Below are positions 8,513 through 16,532 of a stretch of 41,035 nt of DNA, piece after piece (positions within the stretch are counted from its first letter, which is position 1; every line of letters begins with the position of its first letter). This DNA is from Candidatus Saccharimonadota bacterium (GTDB lineage: Bacteria; Patescibacteriota; Saccharimonadia; Saccharimonadales; Saccharimonadaceae), in the NCBI GenBank assembly GCA_017421325.1, contig JAFOJO010000014.1, forward strand, positions 1 to 41,035, in the 5' to 3' direction. A program made the position numbers and the translations under genes. The notes under the pieces were generated by a model. It saw nothing but the letters and a program-made list of their open reading frames with translations. It did no database searches and was not told the origin of the DNA.

Positions 8513-10147
8513 TCACCGGGCGAGGCAGCGGAGAGAATATCCATACTGTTTCACGTCGGAAAACTGATCGTCTGGCAAAACCGAACTTTCGCCGATATTT
8601 AGCCTAAATGAAGAATTTGCCGAATAATTAGTACTGGAGAAATAGTTACTCCTTTCATTATAGGAAAATAATTGCGCCGTATAAATTGCTCCACCTTTCT
8701 TCGCAAAATAAAGTGGCGCCGAAATCATACCGACAGACGTTGCGGCTAAATTATTATTGTATAGATAATTCAACCTCGCAAACTCATTAGTAGAACCGCT
8801 TATTGTATTGGGCTGGTTGGATATAGTAGGTAGCCTCCATCCTTTAGGGCAAATGGAGTTTTTAGGGTTCTTGGTTGTATCGTTTAGTGTACTTTGCGTT
8901 AACGAAGAAGAATTATTACTAGCTATAGCCGCTGTCCAGTTGTAATAGTTACCTAGTGATGCATGGCCGACTTCTGTGCTGTCAGTTTTATTTGCAGAGT
9001 ATGGATTATTATTATCATTTGCCCATCCAGTTACGGTGGTATTTTGAAAGTCTATAGTTTTTCTTTCTGGCGTCCAAGTAGTGGCCCCAGTATTCGTATT
9101 GTACGCATACCCATCCGAGTAAGCTCCGGTTAGTGAATGGTCTGTCAAATCTGTATCATTGGAAGTAAATGGTTTCATTACTTCTTGGCCCTGCTCGTTT
9201 GTATAAGTAGTCAAATCTAAGTCTAAATTCTGCGTCATCCAACAATGACCATCTTCTAGCTTGGCTACCCAGTATAATTTGTTATCTCTAATGTCTGCCA
9301 ATTGTGTAGCTGAGGCTTCATTTAATAGTTCCACTTTACTACATATATCACTAGTCATATCCTGCATAGTATAATAACTATTTCCATCTACATTAATGGC
9401 TCCTTTACCATTTGCGGCAAATACTTCATTAAAGCCAAAGTATTGACTATTGCTTTGTGGATGCACCATCAAATACTTAACCTTCCCAGTATAAGTTCCA
9501 GCGGGTTGCAGAGAACTAGCATAGATATCATAAGTAGTAGTAAAGTAGGAGCCAGTAACGGAAGTATCTATAGTCATATCGGTTTTAGAGGCCCTTGAAG
9601 CTACCAAAGTATAGTTTTCTGGTACTACACTATAACTATCATAGTTATTCCTGATAGTAGGTGGAGTAGTATCAACACCACTACCTACTCCTGCAGCCAG
9701 TTTCATAGACCAAGTAGAAGGAGAGGAAGGCGTAATACTGCCACTATCATATATACCGGTATGAATATTATAGTTATCATTGATATTACTAACTAAATCT
9801 GCATTACCATCTACATTATTACTACTACCTATAGCATAGATACTATAGCCATTATTATCATTACAATAAGCATTAACTTTAGTAACGCCTATATCATCTT
9901 CATATTGTCCACCATTTAGACTAGCCTCGTGCGCTTCTTCTATCGAACTACTTAAAGTGCAGGAAGTAGATAGAGTAAGAGTAAGATTATCTGTTTCTAG
10001 GTCTGAGACGGTAGCAGAACTATGAATAGATAAATGAAATAAGGCAACACCAGAAACTACAAGAAGAGGAATAGAAACGAGGAGAATATTACGGAAAGCT
10101 TTATAGAAGAATTCTGTATAATTATTTGTTTTATCGCTATGGCTCAT
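8513..10147 (-). CDS. FISUMP-domain membrane-anchored surface protein, paralog 1
   Basis: 544 aa from the ATG at 10147 (MSHSDKTNNYTEFF), preceded by AGGG. An upstream GTG at 10189 is in frame but falls inside the conserved leader. A membrane segment (about 17-38, NILLVSIPLLVVSGVALFHL) is followed by HSSAT, then a family domain (STSCTLSSSI, YCNDNNGYSIYAIGSSNNVDG). The C-terminal half is a FISUMP-type domain (Fibrobacter succinogenes major paralogous domain): DGHCWMTQNLDLDL, NYYNWTAAIASNNSSSL, NSICPKGWRLPT and the ending YGYSLRCLAR. The likely location is the cell surface. One of four paralogs in the window, all behind the same leader RNA. It separates ftsA from ftsZ. Confidence 0.88.
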   Translation of the reverse strand: MSHSDKTNNYTEFFYKAFRNILLVSIPLLVVSGVALFHLSIHSSATVSDLETDNLTLTLSTSCTLSSSIEEAHEASLNGGQYEDDIGVTKVNAYCNDNNGYSIYAIGSSNNVDGNADLVSNINDNYNIHTGIYDSGSITPSSPSTWSMKLAAGVGSGVDTTPPTIRNNYDSYSVVPENYTLVASRASKTDMTIDTSVTGSYFTTTYDIYASSLQPAGTYTGKVKYLMVHPQSNSQYFGFNEVFAANGKGAINVDGNSYYTMQDMTSDICSKVELLNEASATQLADIRDNKLYWVAKLEDGHCWMTQNLDLDLTTYTNEQGQEVMKPFTSNDTDLTDHSLTGAYSDGYAYNTNTGATTWTPERKTIDFQNTTVTGWANDNNNPYSANKTDSTEVGHASLGNYYNWTAAIASNNSSSLTQSTLNDTTKNPKNSICPKGWRLPTISNQPNTISGSTNEFARLNYLYNNNLAATSVGMISAPLYFAKKGGAIYTAQLFSYNERSNYFSSTNYSANSSFRLNIGESSVLPDDQFSDVKQYGYSLRCLAR

Positions 10148-10175
10148 ATATGTATTACCCTGTTTAGTTTTCTTT

Positions 10176-10371
10176 CTTTGTGGTGCCACTTTGCGTAAAC
10201 GGGGTAGTAATACAAAAATGGCACCGCAAGGGGTGCTACAACCTAGTAATTTGTGTCGATATGATATCTACCCAAACACGTCGGCTTCCTTACGGTGCCG
10301 TCTTCTCGTGTTTAAGTAATTGTCATATCTAATAAAATATACGACACATTTAATTTTACTAAGTTGTAGCA
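10176..10371 (-). ncRNA. Conserved structured leader RNA, copy 1
   Basis: Closing helix TGCTACAACTTAGTAA (10371-10356) with TTACTAGGTTGTAGCA (10249-10234), 16 of 16 pairs with one G-U. Inner helices are TGTGTCG/CGACACA and AACACG/CGTGTT. The apical motif is GGCACCGTAAGG. It is followed by the block CACCCCTTGCGGTGCC, then TTTTTGTATTACTACCCCG and the end GGCACCACAAAG. TACAAT at 10382-10377 sets the 5' end just before the helix. Confidence 0.8.
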
Positions 10372-10440
10372 TTTTAATTGTAACGTGATTTTGATATTAA
10401 AACAAGGGCGGATTTTGGGCAGATTTCAGCCAAAAACAGT

Positions 10441-10463
10441 AAAAATTAGCCCAAATGGGCTAA
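10441..10463 (-). terminator. ftsA terminator
   Basis: Hairpin TTAGCCC-ATTT-GGGCTAA followed on the minus strand by five T, 59 bp after the ftsA stop codon. The rest of the 10190-10521 gap is the leader RNA and its promoter. Confidence 0.8.
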
Positions 10464-10521
10464 AAATCACGAATTTCATATAATTCTAACAGGGGTGGCG
10501 GGATTTTGAAATTAGCGAAAA

Positions 10522-11757
10522 CTAGAATTTGGAGAAGAGTTTTTTGAGGAAACCTGGGGTTTTGGGCATTTTAAGGGCCTTTTTAGCCTTTTTGCCACCA
10601 ACTGGGGCATATTGGCTCTCTTCGGCAGCAAACATGGCTAGGCCTACAGCAGTGGCAAATTCGGGCTTTTCGATAGCATCAGCTACACCGCCCAGCCCCT
10701 GTGGGGTGCCGATTTTAACGGCGGCCTCGAGAGATTTTTTGGCGAAGAGGTCGATATCGCGCATTTTGGCGCCACCGCCTACCAGGATAATTCCCTCTGG
10801 GAGACGCTGGTCGTATTTGGCAGACTTCAACTTTTTACGGATTTCGCCGAAAATTTCGTCGAGACGAGCCTTTACTACTTCTTCTACTTCTTTACGCTCA
10901 AACACGCGCTCGTCTTTGCCTTCGCGGCCAATGCGAATAACTGGGGATTTTTCGGCATCAAAATTGCCAGTGACGAAGCGTTGCTTGATTTCTTCGGCTA
11001 AGGTAGGGTCTATAGCTAAGACAATGGCGAGGTCGTTAGTGATGTTATTAGAGCCGGCTGGGACTACACCTACATATTGCAAATCACCTTCTTCGTAAAC
11101 GGCAATAGAGGTAGTGGCGGCACCCATATCTATGACGGCAACGCCGTTTTCTTTTTGGCGGTCGGTAAGCACAGCCTTGGCTGCAGCAATAACGCTAGGA
11201 ATTAGCCTATCGGCGTGGACATCGGCAGCGGCGGTAGCTTTTTTAAGATTTTCACAGTTAGGGGTAAGAGCAGACACTACACAAGCGCGCATTTCGAGCC
11301 GGGCGCCAGACATGCCAAGCGGATCCTTAATTCCCCCTTGGCCGTCTAGGGCATATTCTAGGGGTACTACATCTAAAACATCACGATTGGCCGGAATGCG
11401 GCCAGATACGGCGACGTCTTCTACGCGGTTGATATCTTCGCCGTTGATTTCGTGCTCTACTGTGCCGACGGCGATCATACCTTCGGTGCGGGTGGATAAA
11501 ATACTGGAGCCGTTGATAGAGACGTAGGCGTTGCGGACATCGTAGCCGCCCATACGTTCGGCTTCGCCGAGCATTTTGTCGATAGCGCCAGCGGGGCCAG
11601 CCAAGTTGGCCGGGACACCTTTACGCATGCCGGCGGATTTGCCTTCGTTGTAACCAACTACAGCAAGGTGACCGTCTTTGTCTACAGAAGCGATAACAGC
11701 GCGGATGTTTTCCGTGCCCACGTCTAAGCCAGTAACGAAACGTTTGTCGTTATCCAT
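10522..11757 (-). CDS. ftsA: Cell division protein FtsA
   Basis: Actin-like ATPase that tethers FtsZ to the membrane. 411 aa. The phosphate-1 region is FVTGLDVGTENIRAVIA at the N-terminus. The SHS2/1C region follows (AYVSINGSSI). Phosphate-2 is GVAVIDMGAATTSIAVYEEGD near residue 210. The adenosine motif is GIILVGGGAKMRDI near 325. The basic C-terminal end TPGFLKKLFSKF fits the amphipathic membrane-targeting helix. The ATG at 11757 is 6 nt after TATAAT (11769-11764), while the ATG at 11763 touches that box, so 11757 is preferred and the mRNA is probably leaderless. Confidence 0.93.
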   Translation of the reverse strand: MDNDKRFVTGLDVGTENIRAVIASVDKDGHLAVVGYNEGKSAGMRKGVPANLAGPAGAIDKMLGEAERMGGYDVRNAYVSINGSSILSTRTEGMIAVGTVEHEINGEDINRVEDVAVSGRIPANRDVLDVVPLEYALDGQGGIKDPLGMSGARLEMRACVVSALTPNCENLKKATAAADVHADRLIPSVIAAAKAVLTDRQKENGVAVIDMGAATTSIAVYEEGDLQYVGVVPAGSNNITNDLAIVLAIDPTLAEEIKQRFVTGNFDAEKSPVIRIGREGKDERVFERKEVEEVVKARLDEIFGEIRKKLKSAKYDQRLPEGIILVGGGAKMRDIDLFAKKSLEAAVKIGTPQGLGGVADAIEKPEFATAVGLAMFAAEESQYAPVGGKKAKKALKMPKTPGFLKKLFSKF

Positions 11758-11775
11758 AAGCATATTATAGCACTA

Positions 11776-12552
11776 TTAGTCTGGCAAAGTCAAAACTTCA
11801 TAGCCGTCTTTGGTGACCAATACAGTATGCTCACAGTGGCAGCCGATGGAACCGTCTTTCATCTTGACAGTCCAGTTATCGTCTTTGTCTACGAAGTTAG
11901 CGGGCTTACCAAGACAAGACATAGGCTCTATGCAAATGGTGTCGCCTTCTACTAGCTTGTAGCCGTGACCTTTTTTGCCGTAATTGGGTACTTCGGGGAG
12001 TTCGTGCATAGATTTGCCGATGCCGTGGCCGATGTAATTTTCAATCACGCCAAGGTGGCCTTTGCGCAAAACCTTTTCTACGGCACTGCCGACGTCGCCA
12101 ATGTGGGCGCCGGGTTTCACCTGCTCAATTCCCTCCCACATGGAGGCTTCGGTGACTTGGATCATTTTTTTGACGGCAGGGCTACCTTTTTCGCCCACAA
12201 TCATGGTAAAGGCAGAGTCGGTGAAATAGCCTTTGTAGTAAATGTCTAGATCAAAAGAAACTTTGTCGCCTTCTTCGAGAACTTCGTCGGTGGGGGCACC
12301 GTGGACGAGTTGTTCGTTGATAGAAATGCAGATGGCACCGGGAAATTCTTCTTCTAGCATATCGTAGGCTACGCCAGCACCGCGCCTTACAATTTCTTTG
12401 CGGACCCAGGCGTCGATTTCTTTCCCTGTCATACCAGGTTTTACATAATCTTTAAGGTCACGGAGTAAATTACCGAGGATTTTGCCGCCTTCGCGCATAG
12501 CGGTGATTTTTTCTTGCAGAGTTTTCGCATCGGCAGTGTCTTTATTCACCAT
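11776..12552 (-). CDS. map: Methionine aminopeptidase
   Basis: Removes the initiator methionine from nascent proteins. 258 aa from the ATG at 12552 (MVNKDTADAK), which overlaps the adk stop codon. Starts at 12582 or 12603 would add an adk-overlapping extension. The five metal ligands are visible: D in FDLDIYYKG, D in YFTDSAF, H in GHGIGKSMHELPEVPN, E in IEPMS and E in HCEHTVLV. The length and motifs fit type I MetAP. It is translationally coupled to adk. Confidence 0.94.
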   Translation of the reverse strand: MVNKDTADAKTLQEKITAMREGGKILGNLLRDLKDYVKPGMTGKEIDAWVRKEIVRRGAGVAYDMLEEEFPGAICISINEQLVHGAPTDEVLEEGDKVSFDLDIYYKGYFTDSAFTMIVGEKGSPAVKKMIQVTEASMWEGIEQVKPGAHIGDVGSAVEKVLRKGHLGVIENYIGHGIGKSMHELPEVPNYGKKGHGYKLVEGDTICIEPMSCLGKPANFVDKDDNWTVKMKDGSIGCHCEHTVLVTKDGYEVLTLPD

Positions 12553-13135
12553 AACTGTGCTCGATTTCTCCACCGTTAACATCTTTTTCTTGCTCAGTAG
12601 CATCAGGGTTCATCTCTTTTGCAACTTCCACCAAGCGGGCAGTGACTTCTTCGACTTTACCTACGCCGTTTACGCGTTTTATTGGTATATTAGCGGCTTC
12701 GAGCAATGGCAAAATTGTACTAATATTTTGTTCGTAAATGTCAAACCGGCGCTCGATGCTGGCACGCTCTTTGTCGTCGTCGCGGCCACGGAGAGCCAAG
12801 CGTTCGAGCAATTCTTCTTTGGGGACTTCTAGGATAATGGCGCCATCTAGTTTGCCGGACATGTTTTCTAGAATCCATTTGGTTTGCACGGCGTCACGTG
12901 GATAGCCATCCAGAATTACGTCAAAGCCTTCGTCTTCAGCCTTAGCAATTTGCTTGCCCATCATTCTTATTACGTCTTCATCTGGGATCATGTTGCCTTG
13001 GTTGATAATATCATCGTATTCGTTGGTCTGGCGAATAGCTTCACCCACAGACAGCCAGCGCCAACCGAAAATTTCTGCTAGGGCGCGACCCTGCGTGCCT
13101 TTACCTGAACCTGCTAAACCAAATAGTGTAATCAT
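12542..13135 (-). CDS. adk: Adenylate kinase
   Basis: Interconverts AMP, ADP and ATP. 197 aa. P-loop FGLAGSGKGTQG at residues 5-16, AMP-binding DGYPRDAVQ near 83, and LALRGRDDDKERASIERRFDIYEQ where the lid begins. The short lid has no zinc cysteines. AAAGGAG precedes the ATG. First gene of adk-map, with ftsA following under its own -10 box. The C-terminal tail is acidic and specific to this lineage. Confidence 0.94.
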   Translation of the reverse strand: MITLFGLAGSGKGTQGRALAEIFGWRWLSVGEAIRQTNEYDDIINQGNMIPDEDVIRMMGKQIAKAEDEGFDVILDGYPRDAVQTKWILENMSGKLDGAIILEVPKEELLERLALRGRDDDKERASIERRFDIYEQNISTILPLLEAANIPIKRVNGVGKVEEVTARLVEVAKEMNPDATEQEKDVNGGEIEHSYGE

Positions 13136-13163
13136 TTTTCTCCTTTTTCGTTGTTTATTTTAC

Positions 13164-13191
13164 CATAAAAAAGAACCCCGGTAAACGGGGT
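13164..13191 (-). terminator. rpsU terminator
   Basis: Stem ACCCCG/CGGGGT with a 5-nt loop, followed on the minus strand by a T-rich run, directly after the rpsU stop. Confidence 0.85.
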
Positions 13192-13195
13192 ACTT

Positions 13196-13414
13196 TTACT
13201 TAAGTCCTAATTTGATGCGCTCGGTCTTTTCGGCCTTGCGAGCTTCGCGGATGATAGCCTTTAAGCGGCGTTCGCGCTTAGAAATAGGTTTGCTAAAGCG
13301 CATTTGCGACTTCTTCAAAGGCATCATACCACTCTGGAGAACTTTGCGATTGAAACGACGAATGATGTTTTCGTTCGCCTCACCTTGATCTTTTCTAGTA
13401 ACTTTAATAGCCAT
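13196..13414 (-). CDS. rpsU: Ribosomal protein bS21
   Basis: 72 aa, basic. NENIIRRFNRKVLQSGMMPLKKSQMRFSKP (about 14-43) followed by KRERRLKAIIREARKAEKTERI is the bS21 pattern. In many bacteria rpsU precedes dnaG-rpoD. Here it stands apart from that pair by about 18 kb. TATAAT ends 9 nt before the ATG without a ribosome-binding site, so the mRNA has almost no 5' UTR. Confidence 0.9.
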   Translation of the reverse strand: MAIKVTRKDQGEANENIIRRFNRKVLQSGMMPLKKSQMRFSKPISKRERRLKAIIREARKAEKTERIKLGLK

Positions 13415-13455
13415 ATTGGTGGTATTATATCACACCTTTAGGGATATGGCAAGAG

Positions 13456-13479
13456 AAAACCCCGCGTGGGCGGGGTTTT
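13456..13479. terminator. Terminator between Nudix gene and rpsU
   Basis: Symmetrical hairpin AAAACCCCGC/GCGGGGTTTT with a 4-nt loop. It ends the Nudix transcript on the minus strand. Confidence 0.85.
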
Positions 13480-13490
13480 AGGATGGGGGA

Positions 13491-14171
13491 TTAGGATTTG
13501 AGAAAGGCACGGTAGAGAGCCCAGGCGGCGAGAGTGTAGCCGCAAGTGATTTTACCCTTAGCAATGAGGTCATCTATCTCTTCTGCCGTAAGAAGTACAA
13601 GGTTTTCGATACCTTCGTAGCCATCTTGGGCGATGGCATCTTTGCCGCCCGATAAGCCCTGTATGTCGCCGAGAAAAACAGAGCAATACCAAGCATTTGA
13701 ATGGGTTTCGGGGTAGGTTTTTCCGAGAAACTTGATATTGGTAAGCTCGGCACCTTTGCATTCCTCTTCGATTTCGCGCACGGCGTCTTGTTCGGGAGTA
13801 GAGCCGTGCTCACAATGTCCACGAGGAAACGCCAAGTGCTTGCCGCAAACCGGATAGCGATATTGGTCTTCTAAAACGAATTTGTTGCCAAGCTTAGGTA
13901 CGATAATTACGCCGTTATCCGGCATAATGATGCGACCGTGAAGCTTGAGCGCGCCGTCTTTTTCGATCAAATCTACTACAAAAACTTCGTATGAGCCCAT
14001 TTGATACAATACGCCAAGGCGCTCGCCGGTCGTAGCTTCATATTCGCAGATTGCTTCGGGGTCTGTGATATATTTCACGCCGTGAGCACTTTTAAAAAGC
14101 TCCGGGTGGCTCATTACTAACCCCTGATATAAGGCGCGAGTCTCTTCCCTGCCATTAGTGGTAATGTTCAT
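13491..14171 (-). CDS. Nudix hydrolase
   Basis: Hydrolyses a nucleoside diphosphate linked to another moiety. The substrate is not evident. 226 aa. The Nudix box is AFPRGHCEHGSTPEQDAVREIEEECKG near residue 113, matching PGGxxExG(x6)AxREIxEE with the GE acidic position as S and the last glycine shifted. The region before the box (GVIIVPKLGNKFVLEDQYRYPV) resembles the ADP-sugar pyrophosphatase subgroup. GGAGGT precedes the ATG. It is transcribed alone. Confidence 0.88.
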   Translation of the reverse strand: MNITTNGREETRALYQGLVMSHPELFKSAHGVKYITDPEAICEYEATTGERLGVLYQMGSYEVFVVDLIEKDGALKLHGRIIMPDNGVIIVPKLGNKFVLEDQYRYPVCGKHLAFPRGHCEHGSTPEQDAVREIEEECKGAELTNIKFLGKTYPETHSNAWYCSVFLGDIQGLSGGKDAIAQDGYEGIENLVLLTAEEIDDLIAKGKITCGYTLAAWALYRAFLKS

Positions 14172-14304
14172 AGTTTACCTCCAGTTCAAAAAATTTTTCA
14201 ATGGCTTAGGCTTAATTATATAATAATTTATGAGTTTAGACAAGGCCAGGCAGCGTTTTGGTGAATTATGGAGCGGAGATGAGGTATGGATTAGTAGGGA
14301 CAGT

Positions 14305-16098
14305 TCACAGTGACCTAGCAATACAGCGCACTGACCACCCGTCTTGTCCGATGACGCCGTAGGCCGGCCGGAGGCTGCCACTATCAAAACGCAGTCCGTA
14401 AGTACTAGAGCTACTATTAGCCGTACTAGACCAGTAGTATCCAAGTATGCCGGGGTTAACTAGACTACTGACAGAGATAACGCCAGACCGCACAAAATAA
14501 TATGGGCTGGAACGTATTTTGTTAAAACCGCCATCTTTATAGCCTACAGAATCGTTACCGTTAGACACCTTTGCAGTAATACTTGCGTTAAAAAACATTC
14601 TACCAAACTCATTATATTCATTATCTGTCTGTGAGGCATTGGGAAGTCTCCAACCTTTAGGGCAAATAGAATTGGGGACCCTACTATCGTTAGTGCTTAT
14701 ATTAGTAGAGTTATTAGATGCTATAGCTGCAGTCCAGTTATAGTAATTACCGGCAAAGTAATGTTTACATTCTGCTTCGGTATGACCTGCATCTTTACAA
14801 GTTTTGAGAGAGTTATATCTTGTATCGGCGCTAGTGGTGTTAGAGGTATAGTAATAAGCATCGCCGCCTTCAGCTGAATATGGCGCGGTGGTGCTATTTG
14901 ACCAACCCGTAACGCCAGTTCCTGATATGGTTCTTCCCGATGTGACGGCCGTAGAGACCGGATCCCAAGTATAGACCCCGCCCGATACTGTATAGTCCGA
15001 ATAAATGCCGGTGTTTGCATAAACTTCTGGATTAGTACTAATATCTGTGGTATTTGAATTGAGTGGCATATTCGTATTACCTATATCTAAGTCTAGGTTG
15101 CTCGTCATCCAACATTTACCATCATCCAGCTTCGCTACCCAGTAAAGTTTATGATCTCTAGTATCTACTAATTGTGTGGCAGTAATTTCACCTGTTCTAG
15201 TAATAGAATCACATATATTGCTATTCATATCCTGCATAGCGTAGTAGGAGTCATTCTCGTCTTGATATATTTTCTGCTTGCCAGCCGCGGCAAAGGCAGC
15301 ATTTATGTCTGGGATGGTATTTTTGGAATTGCTATTCGGGTGGACCATTACATATTTAACCTTGCCTTCATAACTCCCAGCAGGCTGGACTGAACTAGCA
15401 TAAACATCATAGGTGGTAGTGAAATAAGAACCAGTAACATCGGTATCTATAGTCATATTAGTGCCAGAAGTTCTTGAGGCCACTAAGGTATAGTTACTGG
15501 GTATTACGTTATAGTTGTTATAATCATTCATGATAGTAGGTGGAGTGAGTGGAATACTACTACCAGTATTGGTATCTATGCCGCTACCACTGCCAGCGGT
15601 AAGCTTCATAGACCAAGAGGAGGCAGTAAGAGAGTTAGAATTATTTTCATCGTAGACACCTGTATGGATATTATAGTTACCACCAATATTGGCATTTACT
15701 AAGTCCGTATTACCATCTACATTATTACTACTGCCTATGGCGTAGATACTATAGCCATTATTATCATTACAGTAAGCATTAATCCTAGTGCTACCAATAT
15801 CTGAAGTATAAGTACCGGCATTAACCGTGGCAGTATGATTGCTTTCTATTATACTATCTAGAGTACAGGCAGAGAGAATGGAGATAGATAGACTATCTGA
15901 ACCGGAAGTGGTGGCAGAAGAGTGGGAGATACTAAAGCCAAGGATAAGGGCAGAGAGGACAAGGAGCGGTACAGAAACTAGAAGAATGTTGCGAAAGAAA
16001 TGATAGTAGAATTCTATGTAACTAGCATCTCCACTATTTAATGATTTGTTTCTATTACTTCCTACTTTTATTTTAGACTTTGTGGTTCTATAACCCAT
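14305..16098 (-). CDS. FISUMP-domain membrane-anchored surface protein, paralog 2
   Basis: 597 aa. The ATG at 16098 (MGYRTTKSK) is best placed after AAGG. ATG 16104 and GTG 16107 are alternatives. Membrane segment at about 30-52 (NILLVSVPLLVLSALILGFSI), then HSSATTS and the family domain with YCNDNNGYSIYAIGSSNNVDG. The C-terminal FISUMP domain has DGKCWMTSNLDLDI, NYYNWTAAIASNNSTN, NSICPKGWRLPN, GYYWSSTANSSSS and GWSVRCIARSL. It shares long nucleotide identity with paralog 1 in the YCNDNNGYSIYAIG region. Downstream, 14172-14304 shows no gene or terminator. Confidence 0.88.
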   Translation of the reverse strand: MGYRTTKSKIKVGSNRNKSLNSGDASYIEFYYHFFRNILLVSVPLLVLSALILGFSISHSSATTSGSDSLSISILSACTLDSIIESNHTATVNAGTYTSDIGSTRINAYCNDNNGYSIYAIGSSNNVDGNTDLVNANIGGNYNIHTGVYDENNSNSLTASSWSMKLTAGSGSGIDTNTGSSIPLTPPTIMNDYNNYNVIPSNYTLVASRTSGTNMTIDTDVTGSYFTTTYDVYASSVQPAGSYEGKVKYVMVHPNSNSKNTIPDINAAFAAAGKQKIYQDENDSYYAMQDMNSNICDSITRTGEITATQLVDTRDHKLYWVAKLDDGKCWMTSNLDLDIGNTNMPLNSNTTDISTNPEVYANTGIYSDYTVSGGVYTWDPVSTAVTSGRTISGTGVTGWSNSTTAPYSAEGGDAYYYTSNTTSADTRYNSLKTCKDAGHTEAECKHYFAGNYYNWTAAIASNNSTNISTNDSRVPNSICPKGWRLPNASQTDNEYNEFGRMFFNASITAKVSNGNDSVGYKDGGFNKIRSSPYYFVRSGVISVSSLVNPGILGYYWSSTANSSSSTYGLRFDSGSLRPAYGVIGQDGWSVRCIARSL

Positions 16099-16140
16099 AT
16101 GCATCACCTTGTATTATTTTTTTAGTTGAAATACTTTATC

Positions 16141-16317
16141 TTTGTGATGCCATTTTGTGTAAACGGGGTAGTCATACAAAAATGGCACCGCAAGGGTGCA
16201 ATCATCTAATAATCGTACCGAAGTCCGACAGTTAGACACCTCACGATGCCATTTTATGCTGTCGGATAATCGGTTGAATGAAAATATTCGGTACTTGTAT
16301 ATTATTAAATGATTGCA
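16141..16317 (-). ncRNA. Conserved structured leader RNA, copy 2
   Basis: Closing helix TGCAATCATTTAATAAT (16317-16301) with ATTATTAGATGATTGCA (16213-16197), 17 of 17 pairs with one G-U at the same place as in the other copies. Inner helices GTACCGAA/TTCGGTAC and CCGACAG/CTGTCGG. Apical GGCATCGTGAGG. The conserved downstream block ends GGCATCACAAAG. TATAAT at 16328-16323 sets the 5' end. Confidence 0.82.
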
Positions 16318-16351
16318 TTTTTATTATAACATACATAATGTTTTTGGTGGC

Positions 16352-16380
16352 TTGTATTTTTGGGGAAAGTGATGTATAAT
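16352..16380 (+). promoter_or_regulatory. Promoter of tRNA-Asp
   Basis: TTGTAT (16352-16357), 17-bp spacer, TATAAT (16375-16380). The predicted start is about 5 nt before the tRNA. Confidence 0.7.
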
Positions 16381-16391
16381 ATATTCATATT

Positions 16392-16468
16392 GGATTCGTA
16401 GCTCAGTTGGTTAGAGCGCTGCCCTGTCACGGCAGAGGTCGCGAGTTCGAGTCTCGTCGGATCCGCCA
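16392..16468 (+). tRNA. tRNA-Asp (GTC)
   Basis: Acceptor GGATTCG pairs with CGGATCC (one G-T wobble). D-arm GCTC...GAGC. Anticodon stem CTGCC/GGCAG with loop CTGTCAC, anticodon GTC. T-arm GCGAGTTCGAGTCTCGT. Discriminator G, then encoded CCA. Confidence 0.96.
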
Positions 16469-16473
16469 AAATA

Positions 16474-16492
16474 ATGCCTGACGGCATTTTTT
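16474..16492 (+). terminator. tRNA-Asp terminator
   Basis: ATGCC-TGAC-GGCAT followed by T6, six bases after the tRNA CCA. Confidence 0.8.
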
Positions 16493-16521
16493 GTCGAATC
16501 CGGAGCGTCCCAAGGGGCAAA

Positions 16522-16532
16522 CGGATCCGCCA
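16522..16532 (+). repeat. Second copy of the tRNA-Asp 3' end
   Basis: CGGATCCGCCA repeats the last 11 bases of tRNA-Asp (16458-16468), 64 bp downstream. Such duplications are left by elements that integrate at tRNA 3' ends, but the repeat is short and no integrase lies between the copies. Confidence 0.45.

Noticed and set aside
10148-10189. Extended GTG start for FISUMP paralog 1 (MAPQRKKTKQGNTY...)
   Set aside because: The extension lies in the end of the conserved leader RNA, and the ATG at 10147 has its own ribosome-binding site and matches the start of paralog 4.
13175-13191. Fifth copy of the leader RNA at the rpsU terminator (GTAAACGGGGTA shared)
   Set aside because: Only about 12 bases match and they are explained as a terminator stem. 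No closing helix or apical motif surrounds them.
16305-16520. Minus-strand ORF with PTRLELATSAVTGQRSNQLSYE
   Set aside because: It is the antisense reading of tRNA-Asp, a common false prediction. The tRNA fold is clear and the ORF also crosses the tRNA promoter.
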